64,000 nt of DNA from Sequoia sempervirens. Taxonomy: Eukaryota; Streptophyta; Pinopsida; Cupressales; Cupressaceae. Where the stretch lies: positions 159,720,635 through 159,784,634 of the forward strand of contig VDFB02047230.1 of NCBI GenBank assembly GCA_007258455.2, read 5' to 3'. A program made the translations under genes and the position numbers. The first letter of the stretch is position 1. The number at the start of each line of letters is the position of its first letter. Below the pieces are notes generated by a model that worked only from the letters and a program-made list of their open reading frames with translations, made no database searches and was not told the origin of the DNA. Positions 51,501-63,180 of this stretch are shown here, piece by piece.

Positions 51501-51565
51501 CAGATTTTTTTGAATTTTGATCTCGGCAAGGTTATTCTTTGAACCAACACAATTGGTATGCTGCT
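48550..51565 (+). other. 3' non-coding interior of the 42-53 kb element, with short-unit repeats
   Basis: No protein domain was recognised. At 49945-50290 there is a degenerate array with cores such as AAATCCAAAAACATTCA recurring every 30-40 bp. It is broken at 50101-50156 by a non-repetitive block beginning TATTCGAACTACGTTG. Similar A-rich spacers continue to 50460. Confidence 0.55.
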
Positions 51566-51581
51566 TCAAAGAGGGGAAAAA
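51566..51581 (+). other. Polypurine tract of the 42-53 kb element
   Basis: CAAAGAGGGGAAAAA lies directly 5' of the right LTR start TGTAGACG. It sets the element's orientation as plus. Confidence 0.8.
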
Positions 51582-52821
51582 TGTAGACGTTCAAATTATC
51601 CTGATTGATATCACACACTTGATCCTGATTCAGTAACATCAGTTCTCCCTGAATCACTTCTTTACTAAATAATTAATTAAATAATCCTTATTTAATTAAT
51701 TCATCATAATTCCTCTATTAATTAAATAAATCAACTTTATTTGATTAAATCACCATATTCTTTTAATTAAATAAATCATTTTATTTGATTAATCCTAATG
51801 TTCCTCTTTTAATTAAATAAATCACTTTATTTGATTACATCATATTTCCTCTTTTAATTGAATAAATTAACCTTTCTTTGATTAAATCTAACATCATCCC
51901 CTTTAATTAAATATAATGTTCATTATTCCTCCCATTTGATTTAAATAAATCCAAAAATCTAAGTCAAATGTCAAATCAAACTAATCTCCATCTAAGTTAA
52001 TTAAATCCTAATTAACTCTAACTCTAATCCATCAAATCCTCTAGATTTTGCAACTTGCACAAGTAAATCAATTTAATTGATTTATACATTCTTCTATTTT
52101 CATTCAAAAAGGCATCTCTTTGGAATATTCCTCCAATTTGAAATCTCCCTCCTAAAAGGACTTGTCCTCCAACATGGCATTTACGTCTCTTACATGTCCT
52201 TTTTCTTGAACCAAGTGGCATTAAATCACCTTTCATCTCCTCCTCCACAAGCCATCTTTCAACTTTCAAATTTCCACCTAATTGCATTTATCATGCACAT
52301 TGATCAAAATGTGCTCCACCTCTCTTTAATAGTATGTTGATAAGTGGCACATTGTTATTGGTTCATCTTAATCCCACATCCTTCATGTTTTACATTCCTC
52401 CATCCTTCTTTCCTATAAATGGAGAGCTCTTCTATTGATTTTGGATCCACAACTTGAGGCAAAGTCACTATCTACAGATTTGAAGCAAAGTTCATCCATT
52501 CTTGTCAAAGTTATCATAGCATTTCATCACCATAGCTAGGTTATTGAAAATTTTCATCAAGGATCACATTGTTCATCATCAAAGCTTACAAGGAATTGGG
52601 AAAGGGCTACTTTCCACATCAAAGTAGCACCAATTCCCCCATGGGATGCTGGGTTTGAGTATTTGAATAGGATTTAAATAACTTTCATTTGGTTTCTTTG
52701 CTTTATTTCTTATTCATTGTGCTTTGAATGAATCTCATGGGGAATGCTAGTTTAGATTTTTTTATTGACTAACATTGTGTTGTTTGTCTATGTTTGAGCA
52801 GGTCTAGAGCTACCATTCACA
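51582..52821 (+). repeat. 3' LTR of the 42-53 kb element
   Basis: 1240 bp, homologous to 42148-43415. It is shorter mainly through loss of part of the AATTAAATAAATC repeat near 51900. Its end ACCATTCACA is followed by the target copy AGAAG. Confidence 0.92.
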
Positions 52822-52826
52822 AGAAG

Positions 52827-55788
52827 ATTACTATGTTGAAAGTTGTTCTAAATGTTATACCAATTTATTTGATGTATATCCTTAAAATTCCAAAGGGAAC
52901 AATTGTTGATATTCAAAATATGTTCATAACATTTATGTGGTCTGATCGTTTGCACAATAATAAAAAACTATCACTAATGGCCTATGATAAAGTATGTAGG
53001 CCAAAGACATAGGGAGGCTCAATAATTCAGAGTATTGAAATCCATAATAAAGCTTTGGGTGCAAAAATGATTTGGAGATTATATAGTAACCCAAGTGGTA
53101 AATGGTGTAGAATCATGAGACACAAATATGTTGACCTTCTTGACAGAGAGATGATATTCACTTTGACTACATTGCTGAAAGGTTCTAAAATGTGGAACTT
53201 TCTTTCTTCATGTAGGGGGTTCATTCTTCCACATTTATCATGGGTGATACTTAATGGTGAGAAGTAATCTTTTTGGAAGGATGCTTGGAATGGACACAAA
53301 CCCTTTCATCTTTTGGGTAGTTGAAAGGTGACTGAGATATTGTTAAAACAACTTTGGGGTCATAAGGTAAAAGACTACCTTCTAGTAGTTTATTTTATTT
53401 TAATTTGACTTTGAATGCAAAATGGAAATCCATGGATTTTTTTCTAGTCCCTCAATAAATGAAAACATCTCTCCAAAATGAGTTAAGAAAAACAAATCAC
53501 AAATAAAGAAAATGAAATTATATGGACCATATCTAAAACAAGGAAATACTCTATCAAAGATGGTTATCAATATCTAATAGACACATAAAACAAGGAAAAC
53601 TGGCCAACTAAATATTGTTGGGGGTTTGCTTGTCTCCCAAAATTAGGTGTCTTTTCTTGGATAACATTAAATGCTACAATTCTAACAGGTTTGAGATTGG
53701 ACAAATTGGGTATAACTTTGTGTATTGTGTGTGCAGGCTTATAAAGGCACACATCATTTTCTCTTGAATTTTCACTTTGCTCAGCAATGTTGGAATGCCT
53801 TCAAAACATGTTAGATTGAACTAGCTCATTACATGGATCTCTCTTAAAACACTTTTAGAGCTAGTCGTCTCTATTCAGATCTTCAACCTATGTTTGCATA
53901 TGGGAACTAAGTCCCTCAATTTTAATTTGGTAGATTTGGTTGGAAAGAAATAACAAAATTTTTAAGAAACAAATTTTGAATGTCCAAATAGTCATACAAA
54001 AGATTGAAAAATCCATATCAAAAGTCACAATGAGCTACACTATTAAAAATCTTTCTATAAAGGCGTTTTCATCTCGAGATAGTGCTCTTCGAAAAAGATG
54101 GTGTTTTCTCAAGTCGACTCTCACATGGATCAATTAAATTGATTAAAAATAAAATTAATAGAAAGTAAATTCAATGGATTCCTCCTCCAATAAATATGAA
54201 AAAGCTTAAATTTGATGGGGGTTTTTATGGAATTCCAGGGAAGTATAGGGCTGGTGTAATTCTTAGGGATCATAATAGAAAATTAATTGAAGCTACATGT
54301 AAAATGTTGTCAAATGGATCTAAAAAAATTGTAGAAATTAATGCTCTCCTTTTGGGTTCGGATTTGGTATTAGAAATTAGTATTTTTGAATCTCTAGATA
54401 TTTTAGAAGGATTTGATGGTGGTTATTAAAATTTTATCTCATAACTTTTCAATCGGTTGAAAGTTAGATTATATTTTTGAACATATTAAAATTCTTCATA
54501 AATTAAGTTACTCTAAAGCCTCCCACTGCTACAAGGAAGTTAATAACATTGTAGATTCCCTTGCAAACAAAGCAATTGATGAAGGTATTGTTTATAAATA
54601 ATTTACTAAGTAGGATATTGGTGAATTGTTTTAAGTGTTGTCCTCCTCCTTTGACCGCAAGCTATCTTCATGATGCAATTTGATGTTGAGGATTCCTTTC
54701 CAATCAGGGAATTTTGGTGAATCAGGTTTCAAATTCATTCTCCTCCTTTCGCCTTGACTTATATTCAAGATGCAATTTGGTGTTGAGGTTCCCTTTTCAA
54801 TCAAATCAATTTTAAATGTATATCTACTTGGAACATAAGGTGTAGTTCATTGGAATACACATTTGCCAATTGTAAAAAATAGCTTCTTCTCGAAACTTAG
54901 TCATATTGAGATAGATAGTCTTCTGGTGGACTATGTCTTTGAGTTCTTTTTCACCATATGTTTTTACTTTGTTGAATGCTAAGATGTTCTCAAATGAATT
55001 TCCAATGTGACCATTATTTACTACTTCTCCTATTGAGATAGATAGTCTTTTGATGGACTATATCTTTGGGTTCTTTTTCACCATGTGTTTTTCCTTGTTG
55101 GATGCTAAGATGTTCTCGAATGAATTTCCAATGTGGCTATTATTTTGGCTTGTTAGTTCCAGTGGGCCTTTTGTGGTGTTGAACGAATGATTTTGGAATG
55201 ATTGTTCACACTGGCCCAATTGCATAGGATGACCTTATTTCATCAGACATTGGTGTTGATGGGATGGATTGCATCCCTTTTTTTGAACTCATTTTATTCT
55301 TTGTTATATGTGCAAGTATAGGTGTCCTCTCTTGGCATTGATTATAATGCTTTGAAATTATTTTTTGGTACTCACCCTCTCTGGCCTTGTGATTTGTTTC
55401 ATGTGGAATTATTGGAAGCACAATTTTTTCATATGAACTATTACCTATTCAATATGTCTTATGTGCATATGGTACAAAACTTTCACATTAAATGGCCAAC
55501 AAATGGTGTTATGTTCGCCAAACTCTTTTCTATGTTCTGAAATGATGGATTCTCAATTTTGTATTTTAGTGCCTTGATGTTCTTGGGAATAAAGAGATAC
55601 TTTTCCCTTAGACATGGAAAAATTGAGTTGCACTTTCAATCATTCTGTGTTTATTTTTGGCTTCTTTTGTTCTTTCCTTGACTAGGGAAAAGTCTATTTT
55701 TGGCACAATGGAAAATTTGGACTATGATGTGTTCCTTATCTGATATCAATATATTATAGTGGCTTTGTCATTTTTATAAAAAAAAAAT
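52827..55788 (+). pseudogene. LINE segment 3: RT C-terminus, RNase H and 3' end
   Basis: The frame resumes with ITMLKVVLNVIPIYLMYILK, then MWSDR and IEIHNKALGAKMIWRL, as in the thumb region of plant L1 elements. A terminal RNase H starts near 54196 (MKKLKFDGGFYG, AGVILRD, then VEINALLLGSDL) and ends with NNIVDSLANKAID near 54570. About 1.2 kb of 3' UTR ends in an A-run at 55779-55788. Total LINE sequence, excluding insertions, is about 5.1 kb. Many stops are present. A target duplication matching the 5' junction was not found. Confidence 0.85.
54904..55146 (+). repeat. Tandem duplication, about 127 bp x 2, in the LINE 3' UTR
   Basis: TATTGAGATAGATAGTCTT starts at 54904 and again at 55031, followed by about 115 bp of matching sequence with scattered substitutions. 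Confidence 0.88.
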
Positions 55789-56149
55789 AGAAAATCTAAA
55801 AATTATGTTGAATGCATCAAGAGAATTATATAGATGTGGTTACCTCATCTACATCTTTTATGCTTACCATAATTTGGACTTGTATTATTTTGTTACATGT
55901 ATTTATATACCCCTTTTTACCCATCCTATAGCGTATGGATGAGGATGTTCATGATTTTTTAAACCAAGATTCTTAACCACATCTTAAATCAATTAAATCT
56001 TAACTTTTGTATTCTAATGTAAAAAAAAATCATCTCTTCAATTTTGTCCATTTCTTTAGTGTTGGTGACTTCACATCCAAGCCTATCATCTACAATTGAA
56101 CTACATTCTATTTCAATCCCCTCATCTTGGATTGTTAGCATAGATTTCT
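55789..56149. other. Flank between the LINE end and the gag fragment
   Basis: AT-rich. It is probably decayed sequence of the minus-strand gypsy-like element that follows, but no reading frame could be followed here. Confidence 0.35.
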
Positions 56150-57150
56150 TAAACTCCTTGTTTTCTTTTTCTTATTTTTCATTATTAGATGTAGTTTAGA
56201 ATGAAGTTGAAGAAACACTTTGAATGAACACATCCATCTATTTTGCAATAGCTACAATGATTCTTTGTATCTTTCTTTTATTCCTTTTTAACAATATTTA
56301 AATTCTTAACCATCCAATTAGTTTTATATTTTTTACCTTTGTGCTTAGAGGACTCACCCTCATACCTCTTTTTCTTTCCTCCACATATATGTTTGGATAC
56401 AAGCTTCATCCAAGTCTCTAGGATTGGTGTTAACCACACTCCTTTGAAAGTGAGAATGGATGCCTTTGATACACTTCATCTATATGTCCTCGTCATCCAC
56501 GCCCATGTCATTCAACATGGATTGCCCCTTGAAATTCATGGTGTAATCTTGTACACCATGCACTTTGAACATGCTTAAAGTACATCTATTCAATAGATTA
56601 TGAACTATTTTATGCCCAATGGGATAATAATTCCTACAAATTAGTTCCTTAAATTCATCTTTACTATTTACTATCGACTTCTTTCTCTTCTCACAATTTA
56701 CAATATAATTCTCCCACCATATAAGAACACGCCCCTCCATCTTTAGGCGCGCAAATGAATTTATTTGTGTCCCAACTACTTCATGAACACTAAAATAAAT
56801 GTCAAATCATTTATTCAAGATTCTAACAATTCAACATTAATTTGTCAATCAAAAAGTGTTTATTTCTACTTTAGTTTCTACTTAATGAATGGCCTTGAAT
56901 TTTTTTCCTTCTTAATTTTATTTGGTTCTTTCAAGAAATCTTTTGCATTTTTATCTTCTTCCTTTTCTTCCCCAATACCAAATCTTTTGCACCTTTTTTT
57001 AAAATCTTTTATCTTTTTTATTTGTTGTCTTGACATATGCTCACATTGTTGGTCCAATCATTGTTAGTTCTCCATTATTCCTTCATGTGGCTTTCTAGTG
57101 TAGTACCCATGCATTCAACTCCTCTACTTGAGCATTTCTTTTCTCTTGTA
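56150..57150 (-). pseudogene. Gag fragment of a gypsy-like element
   Basis: Minus-strand segment 56480-56740 encodes RVLIWWENYIVNCEKRKK, DEFKELICRNYYPIGHK and DYTMNFKGQSMLNDMGVDDE, the gag core of plant LTR elements. It continues with RDLDEACIQTYMWRK-like sequence near 56410 and a zinc-binding HCSYCKIDGCVHSKC near 56245. Stops are frequent. Everything 3' of gag (protease, RT, integrase) is absent because LINE sequence ends at 55788. Confidence 0.7.
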
Positions 57151-57192
57151 GTTATTGTCATACATAAAATTTCACAAACTCACAAAGATCAA

Positions 57193-57207
57193 ACCACTCT
57201 AATACCA
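57193..57207 (-). other. Primer binding site of the gypsy-like fragment
   Basis: On the minus strand TGGTATTAGAGTGGT, close to the initiator-Met site TGGTATCAGAGC. It lies four bases from the putative LTR end at 57212 and in the right order relative to the gag on the same strand. Confidence 0.65.
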
Positions 57208-57211
57208 AAAA

Positions 57212-58204
57212 TGATTTGTAAACTCTTAAATTTATAGAATTTAGGAATCACAAATATATTTTAACATGTGCTATCTACTTATAAAAATGAATTTTGTTAA
57301 ATAGTTATGAATATTATGAACATAAACAAAAATAAAACATGCAAAACAATAATGAAAATTCACACAATTAAACAATTTTTTATTCTAGAAAATTGACTTT
57401 TATGGTAGTGACAATTGTCTTTCTATCTTTTTTAAATAGTTTGGAAAGAATAATACAACTAATAGGTGCAACATTTTCTACCCTCTACTTTTTGTCTACA
57501 TCCTTTTAGTTGACAAAAAAATGAATTCTTTTATTTCTCTCCTATTATATTTTTCAATCCTCCAATAATATAAACACAAGTTTCAAACTTCTTTTATAGA
57601 ATTTGTGAACACTTCAATATTCTCCCAAGTAATTAAGTAATTGAAGAATTCATACATATGTTGGAAGTGAAATGACATCTATATATTTTGTATTTTGAGT
57701 TACATAGTTGGTGGTCACTATCACAATTGTGGCTCTATCTTATAAATACTATGGTCACAACTCTCTGGAACAACTACTATGGTTGATTTACCAACAAACA
57801 CTATTACAATCATAATTCAATCATTTTACTCTACTTTCTAGTCAATCTTTTTTAAAAATCCTTATCGATAATTAATAATATCTACATTCTCTTAAATTCA
57901 TTAAAAAATTAAAATTCTTAATTAAAGATATAGTATAATGATATATATTGACATGAAATAATAACATATACATTCTTTTATATTTATAAACAAATATTAA
58001 GATACTAATAAAAATCATGAAAAATTCCTGATACCAATTCAAATCTCATCCACCTTATTATTAAAATATTAATAATAAAACTAAATAATAAAAACTACAC
58101 TCTCAAGAGATATCCCTATGCTACTACATTGTATCAATCCACCTATACTAGTATGAGAGATAACCTCATATGTGTATATATACACATTATTTGCCAAGCT
58201 AACA
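57212..58204 (-). repeat. Probable 5' LTR of the gypsy-like fragment
   Basis: Starts TGATTTGTAAAC at 57212 next to the primer site. A plausible outer end is GCCAAGCTAACA at 58193-58204, giving TG...CA ends and about 1 kb. There is no second LTR to confirm the outer boundary. It lies about 160 bp from the FAO stop codon. Confidence 0.5.
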
Positions 58205-58246
58205 CAGAGGTTTCCTTTCTTGGTTTTCATAGGATCCTTTCTGTGA

Positions 58247-58397
58247 TGAACTCTAGATATGTTTTAATGGAACACTGGTGGAGATTATTTTTTCAATGAA
58301 TTGTACGTACGATTTAATGGAACACTGTGGTGGTGGGCATTTTTTTTTTCATGAATTCTAGTTATGTTTTTAATGGAACCTGGTGATGGGTGTATTC
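58247..58397. repeat. Tandem repeat, about 50 bp x 3, across the FAO stop codon
   Basis: Three related units begin ATGAA(C/T)T(C/G)TA at 58247, 58296 and 58351, each followed by TTTAATGGAAC(A)CTGGTGG-like sequence. The FAO stop codon (58362-58364) and last codons fall in the third unit. Confidence 0.75.
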
Positions 58398-61322
58398 AAA
58401 CACTGAACGATGAGAAGGTCTATTTTGTAGGAGAAAATGGCAAACGCGGTTCGAAATGCAGAGGGCAATGGACTGAATGGTGATCATGGGGTTGACACCT
58501 AAGGCAGTGGGGAGAACGCTGGCATCGGTCACAAACAGGCCCTCCATCTCCCAGCTCTCCCCCTTTTGATCCACACATGAGATGGAGGGATGCACTCCCA
58601 TCCTGCAACTCCCCATCTGGTGCGCGGAGATCACAGGGCACCACCCACTATTCTCCTTCAAAAACCTTTGAATTTCCATCTCCATATTCTTACTTCTGTC
58701 CACTTTCAGCACACGCCCATCGCTGTGGTGAGTTCCGACCTCGGTTGCCCCTGCAGCAATGAGTATTCGGAGGGCTCCCTCCAAACCCTCGTCCATGTTT
58801 CTCTTGTCGGATGGATCGATGATCCTATAATCCACCTCCAACGACTGCCCCACCCTACCGCTTCCCCTGTCTCGGGTTAAAGCGAACAAATGTGCAGTCC
58901 GCTGGTATTTCTTCATTCTCTCTTTCATGTCGGCCCCGGAAATCCAAGGCATGATGGAGGCGAAGCAGCCGGGGGCCAAGGCGGGTGTTTGAATAATGGT
59001 GCCGTAACATTTGGGGTTGTGTTTACACATGGCCGTAATTATGGAACCCTCAGAGCAGCGACCCGCCGGGTCATCTTGCGGCGGAAAATAACCCCATGCC
59101 ATTCTCACAGGATGAAGATGAAGGTTTTTGCCGATGTTAGGGTTTCTCAGTCCACTAGCGAGAAGAAGTGCGGGAGTCATGAGCGATCCGCCTGCGACTA
59201 AAGTAGCTTTGGCTTCCACCAAAATGTAGTTGCGACCCGCTCGACAGAGCACGCCGGTCGCTCTCTTTTCCCTGACCTGTGTACGGGTCGGGTCTCTACT
59301 TCTGAGTCGGCTTCTTGTTATCCAGGTAACCCGGGTGGCTTCACAACCTGCCAAAATTCGCGCACCGGCCGCCACAGCATCCAGCAGCCATGTATCAGGT
59401 GTCCCCTTTTTCTGCCCCGTCCTGCAGCCAAAGCAACAGGCCGATCCACATGTGTGGCCCGGCGTGGCATTCACAGAAACATCGCTTACTTCGAACCCTA
59501 GCGCCGCGCATCCCTTTCTGAGCACCCTGTTCTGAAAACTCTCTGTTCCCATTTCACTGTTCACTCCCGCCCTTTCCCATACCTCACTCATTGCTCGCTC
59601 GTATTCTTGGCTCTGAAACAGAGATAATCCCTCTTGTTCTGCCCATTCTTTGAGCACATGAGCAGGCGTCCGAATACACGCAGACCAATTGATGGCCGAG
59701 CCGCCTCCGACTGTGGCTCCTGCCAGAATGCTGACCTTGACGTCCGGGGTGGACAGTAGCCCTCCTCGCGCATACATTTGATCCAAAGACGGTCCTTCCA
59801 GTAATGACAGATCCCCTGCCGCAAAGTATTTTCCTTTTTCTACCACCAATACTTTGTGTCCTGCCGCCGCCAATTTTCCTGCCGCAACGCCTCCTCCCGC
59901 TCCCGATCCCACTACCACACAGTCACATTTCACCTTCCACATCTTTGATCTCTCCTCGCTTTCTTTTGTTTCAAATGGAAATCCTGCCTCCCTAAGGAAG
60001 CTTTCAAGCTGCGCCGGGGTTTCTGCAGATGCATCAATTAGCCCCTCTTCCAACGCCCTCTTCTCCACCTGTGGTATATACGGCGGAGAATAGTCTATTG
60101 CTTTCCACGATGGATTTGAACCGTTTTCATCTGCCTGCACCCACCATTTGACTCACTTGTCAAGAACAAAATCATATAAAAAATAAACAGGGGCACTTCC
60201 TTCGTTATTTTGAAATTTTATTACCTTGGAGTAAAACGAATAGAGACAGACCGCCTTAAACGTTTTGAAAATGAGTAGGAAAACTGGGTCGAAAATGGAG
60301 TCCGTGCCACGCGACCACTGAAGCACTATTTTCTCTCTCACGTCCAGAGGAATTGCAGCGAAGTTTTGCAGGTGGAGGAAAGGCGATCCTTTTAAAAGGC
60401 TCGCTTTCCCGCACAACATCAGCGTTCCTAGGCGAGTGTACAAGCACAGCAGCACCAATCTCACCACCACCACTGCTGCTCTTGGGAAATGCCACGATAC
60501 CATTCTCGCTATCTGCAACAGAACAATCAAACGTGTTAGTTTTGGGGAGCCGAATGTTTAATCAAAATTGCAAATCATAAATAAAACTCAGAATCAATTA
60601 GTTGTGCACGGAAGTCTCTAACTGAAATTTAAACCAGGAGTATTCACAGCCATACAATTTTCAAATCCCATGATATGAATTGTTTCTAGATTTGAATGAC
60701 GTTGGAGATCAAATTATATGATCTATCAGGAGAAATAAGAAAGCAAGAAATTCAGAGTCAAATTGAGAAGCAATTCAGGATGGTTTAAAAAAAAATTCTT
60801 TTTTTAATGATGGAGTTGTTATAATTTAACAATTGTTTATATAGATTTGTTTTTAATAGTAGTTTCACAAATATTTTTTTAAACGATCATTAACAATAAT
60901 TTGGTATTTTTTCAAACGATCATTAACAATAATTTGGTATTTTTTCAATGTAACAGTAGAGCTGTTACATTTGAAGATTGAAAATAAATCATTGAGAAAT
61001 AAAAAATCAACATTATTTCTATGTAAGTTTTTTCATCAAATAAGCTTATACAATGAAATAAAAAACTAATTAATTTTTATATCTAAAATCAAAACCTCAC
61101 ATTAGTGAGGCCACTTACATAGTCAGGAACTCCAAACTGAGATCCTGAAATGCTTTTAAAACCATGGGCATCCTCTGCCTTTGAGTCTCCATGGCAATGG
61201 AGAGCAGGTATGAAGGTGTCCAACAAGGCTGCAAGAGACTCCATTTCTGCAGAGGAGAAGCTATGGGGATAGGGTGGTCTCCCACCCCTTAGCAGAGGAT
61301 GTGCACTATTCCCTCCCTCCAT
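58362..61322 (-). CDS. FAO: Long-chain fatty-alcohol oxidase (GMC oxidoreductase), complete, 3 exons
   Basis: Minus strand: exon 1 61322-61119 (68 codons), exon 2 60512-60225 (96 codons), exon 3 60134-58362 (590 codons plus TAA), 754 residues in all, as expected for plant FAOs. Introns of 606 and 90 bp are GT-AG and phase 0. The start is the first ATG, before the family's N-terminal HPLLRGGR. Exon 2 encodes hydrophobic, probably membrane-anchoring segments (RAAVVVVRLVLL; FDPVFLLIFKTFKAV). Exon 3 has the FAD-binding GSGAGGG near residue 240, ATVGGGSAINWSACIRTP, and a GMC signature (GGSLMTPALLLASGL). C-terminal SAHQMGSCRMG and GVNPMITIQ carry the catalytic His and Asn. The enzyme oxidises long-chain alcohols to aldehydes with O2, forming H2O2, in omega-oxidation and wax or lipid turnover. 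No lesion was seen. Which FAO paralogue it is remains open. Confidence 0.95.
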
Positions 61323-61341
61323 GCTTATAAGCAATGCCTAA

Positions 61342-61636
61342 GTCTGCTCTCCTCTCATTACCTATTTATTCTGCTTGAGCCCACAATCATAACTCTGCTG
61401 TCCTCCCACTCTGCTGTCCTCCCATTACCTATTTATTCTACTTAAGCCCACAGGCATAACTCTGCTCTCCTCCCATTACCTAACTCTGCTCTCCTCCCAT
61501 GCCTATTTATTCCACTTCAACCCACAGGCATAACTCTGCTCTCCTCCCATTATCTATTTATTCTACTTGAGCCCACAGACATAACTCTGCTCTCCTCTCA
61601 TTACCTATTTATTCTAGGTGAGCCCACAAGCAATAA
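61342..61636. promoter_or_regulatory. Tandem repeat (51-bp unit, about 5 copies) with TATA-like motifs upstream of FAO
   Basis: Units start CTCTGCT(C/G)TCCTC at about 61342, 61393, 61460, 61534 and 61585. The basic unit is 51 bp; units 2 and 3 are longer because the CTCTGCTCTCCTCCCA block is doubled. On the FAO (minus) strand every unit contains AATAAATAGG, a TATA-like sequence, next to a GGGAGGAGAGCAGAG block. The array begins about 20 bp upstream of the FAO ATG, so it lies in the 5' UTR or core promoter. Promoter activity is inferred from position and motif only. Confidence 0.65.
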
Positions 61637-63180
61637 AAACTGGAGGCTTCTACAGACGCACACAGGATTGCTTCTCCCTCCCATTTACTTGCAGGAATGT
61701 CTATTCTTTCCCTTGTAGAGAAAAGTTTTCAGTTGAGGTGGTTATGACCTTAGCGCCAATTAGTTGTGTTCATATGACAGGACTTCTCGAATCTACTCCA
61801 TGTATTGCCAAAAAGCCTGCTTTCTTCTATGGTAATCAAGAAAAAAGTTGTGTCAAGGGAAACCTGTTGCGTATATGGAGACCCAAGAACATTTATGATT
61901 GATGGTTGGTGAGCAGAAAAATAGATTGAATCCAATCCCTCCAACCCATGCCACAAAGTGATCTCTGAGATCAGCAATACTTTGGAAAGGCGCCAAGGTA
62001 GGTGGTGTAACATTGACTCACTGTTCACGCCACTTCAATCCTTTAACTAAGTTCTTTTCTCACCAGTCCTGCCCATAAAATGTTCTGCAACCAACCAGTT
62101 AACTTTTATAATAACTTTCAAGTTAGAATTTTTCGATATTCCTCTTGTAATGTTGAAATTTGCATACCATGCCAGTTCTGTTTAGTTTGAATCTGTTAAT
62201 ATATGATTATGTGGTATATTTTTTTATTAAAGTTAGTTCATGATTGGATTTATATTTTTAAATTTGTTTGGACTTATTTTTATATATTGGACTTTTTTTT
62301 GGATTCTATTTTATACACAATCTTATATATTCACTATTATTTATTATTTCATGTACTTCTTATATGTACTGATATTTGAATTTAATGTACATGGATGTTT
62401 ATTGTCTTGAAACTAGCATTTTTTTGTCCTAGGTCAATCTTTAATGTCTTGGGATTGATTTTGAGTGGCTAAAGATTGATCAAAATTTAGAATTCAAATT
62501 TCTAGACTCCAATTCTACTAACTATCATAAGCTAACTTGATACACATTTTTGTGACTAATTATTTAAAGATGTCCATTTATGTAATTAATTCATAAGAAA
62601 AATTAAGAGGAAAAAAAAAGGAAATCATTCTAGGAACATTCAATCTACAACTTAATAAAAATTCATCTACATGCTTGAGAATGTTGCCTTCAATCATTCA
62701 CTTAGAATCTTAAAGTCGACACAAATAGTGGGTTGACTTAGAAGAACTACTTTAGCAATATGACAATCTTCTCTGAAGTGTTTGTAATCATTGCATTGAA
62801 AAAATCAAGTATGAAGAAGATGAAGGTGAAGAGACCACAATTGCCATAATATCCCTTTTTTGATTCATTCCAACATTCTTGGAAAGTTTCAAGAACCTTG
62901 GAGAGCGCCAACTTTATCAAAAAAGAATTTCGACAGTCGCAGTGACTTCAAGAGATCAAGATGAGATCAACAATACTTTTTGGGTGCAATTTCAACATTC
63001 TGGGAACTCTCCACACTTCTTGGAGAAGTTTGTTATTTTTACAAAGCATCAATTTTCATAAAGTTTGATATCTTGGGAGCTTAAGAATACTTTGGTATGG
63101 TCATAATTCATATTTGGTCCATTTAATATTTTTTCATAACTTTGGATGGAAGTGTGGAAAATAATTACATGTTAAGTTTG
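61637..63180. other. FAO upstream flank, no gene seen
   Basis: AT-rich sequence with short accidental frames (for example 61618-61902 and 62879-63061). No domain or terminal-repeat signature was found. Confidence 0.5.

Larger units (their letters stand above)
42148..52821 (+). mobile_element. 10.7-kb LTR retrotransposon with gag but no pol, inserted in the LINE
   Basis: LTRs at 42148-43415 and 51582-52821 (about 1.25 kb, clearly homologous, starting TGTAGACGTTC and ending ACCATTCACA) enclose 8.2 kb. Flanking 5-mers are GGAAG (42143-42147) and AGAAG (52822-52826), a one-mismatch target duplication. A polypurine tract before the right LTR gives + orientation. The interior carries a long decayed gag with a CHHC knuckle. 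I found no RT, integrase or RNase H in 43416-51581. It is therefore non-autonomous and must have used another element's enzymes. No clear primer site is seen after the left LTR. Confidence 0.9.

Noticed and set aside
55789..58204. Missing 5' half of the copia element beyond the LINE
   Set aside because: The gag here is gypsy-like, and its LTR (from 57212) shows no resemblance to the copia LTR at 33897-34747.
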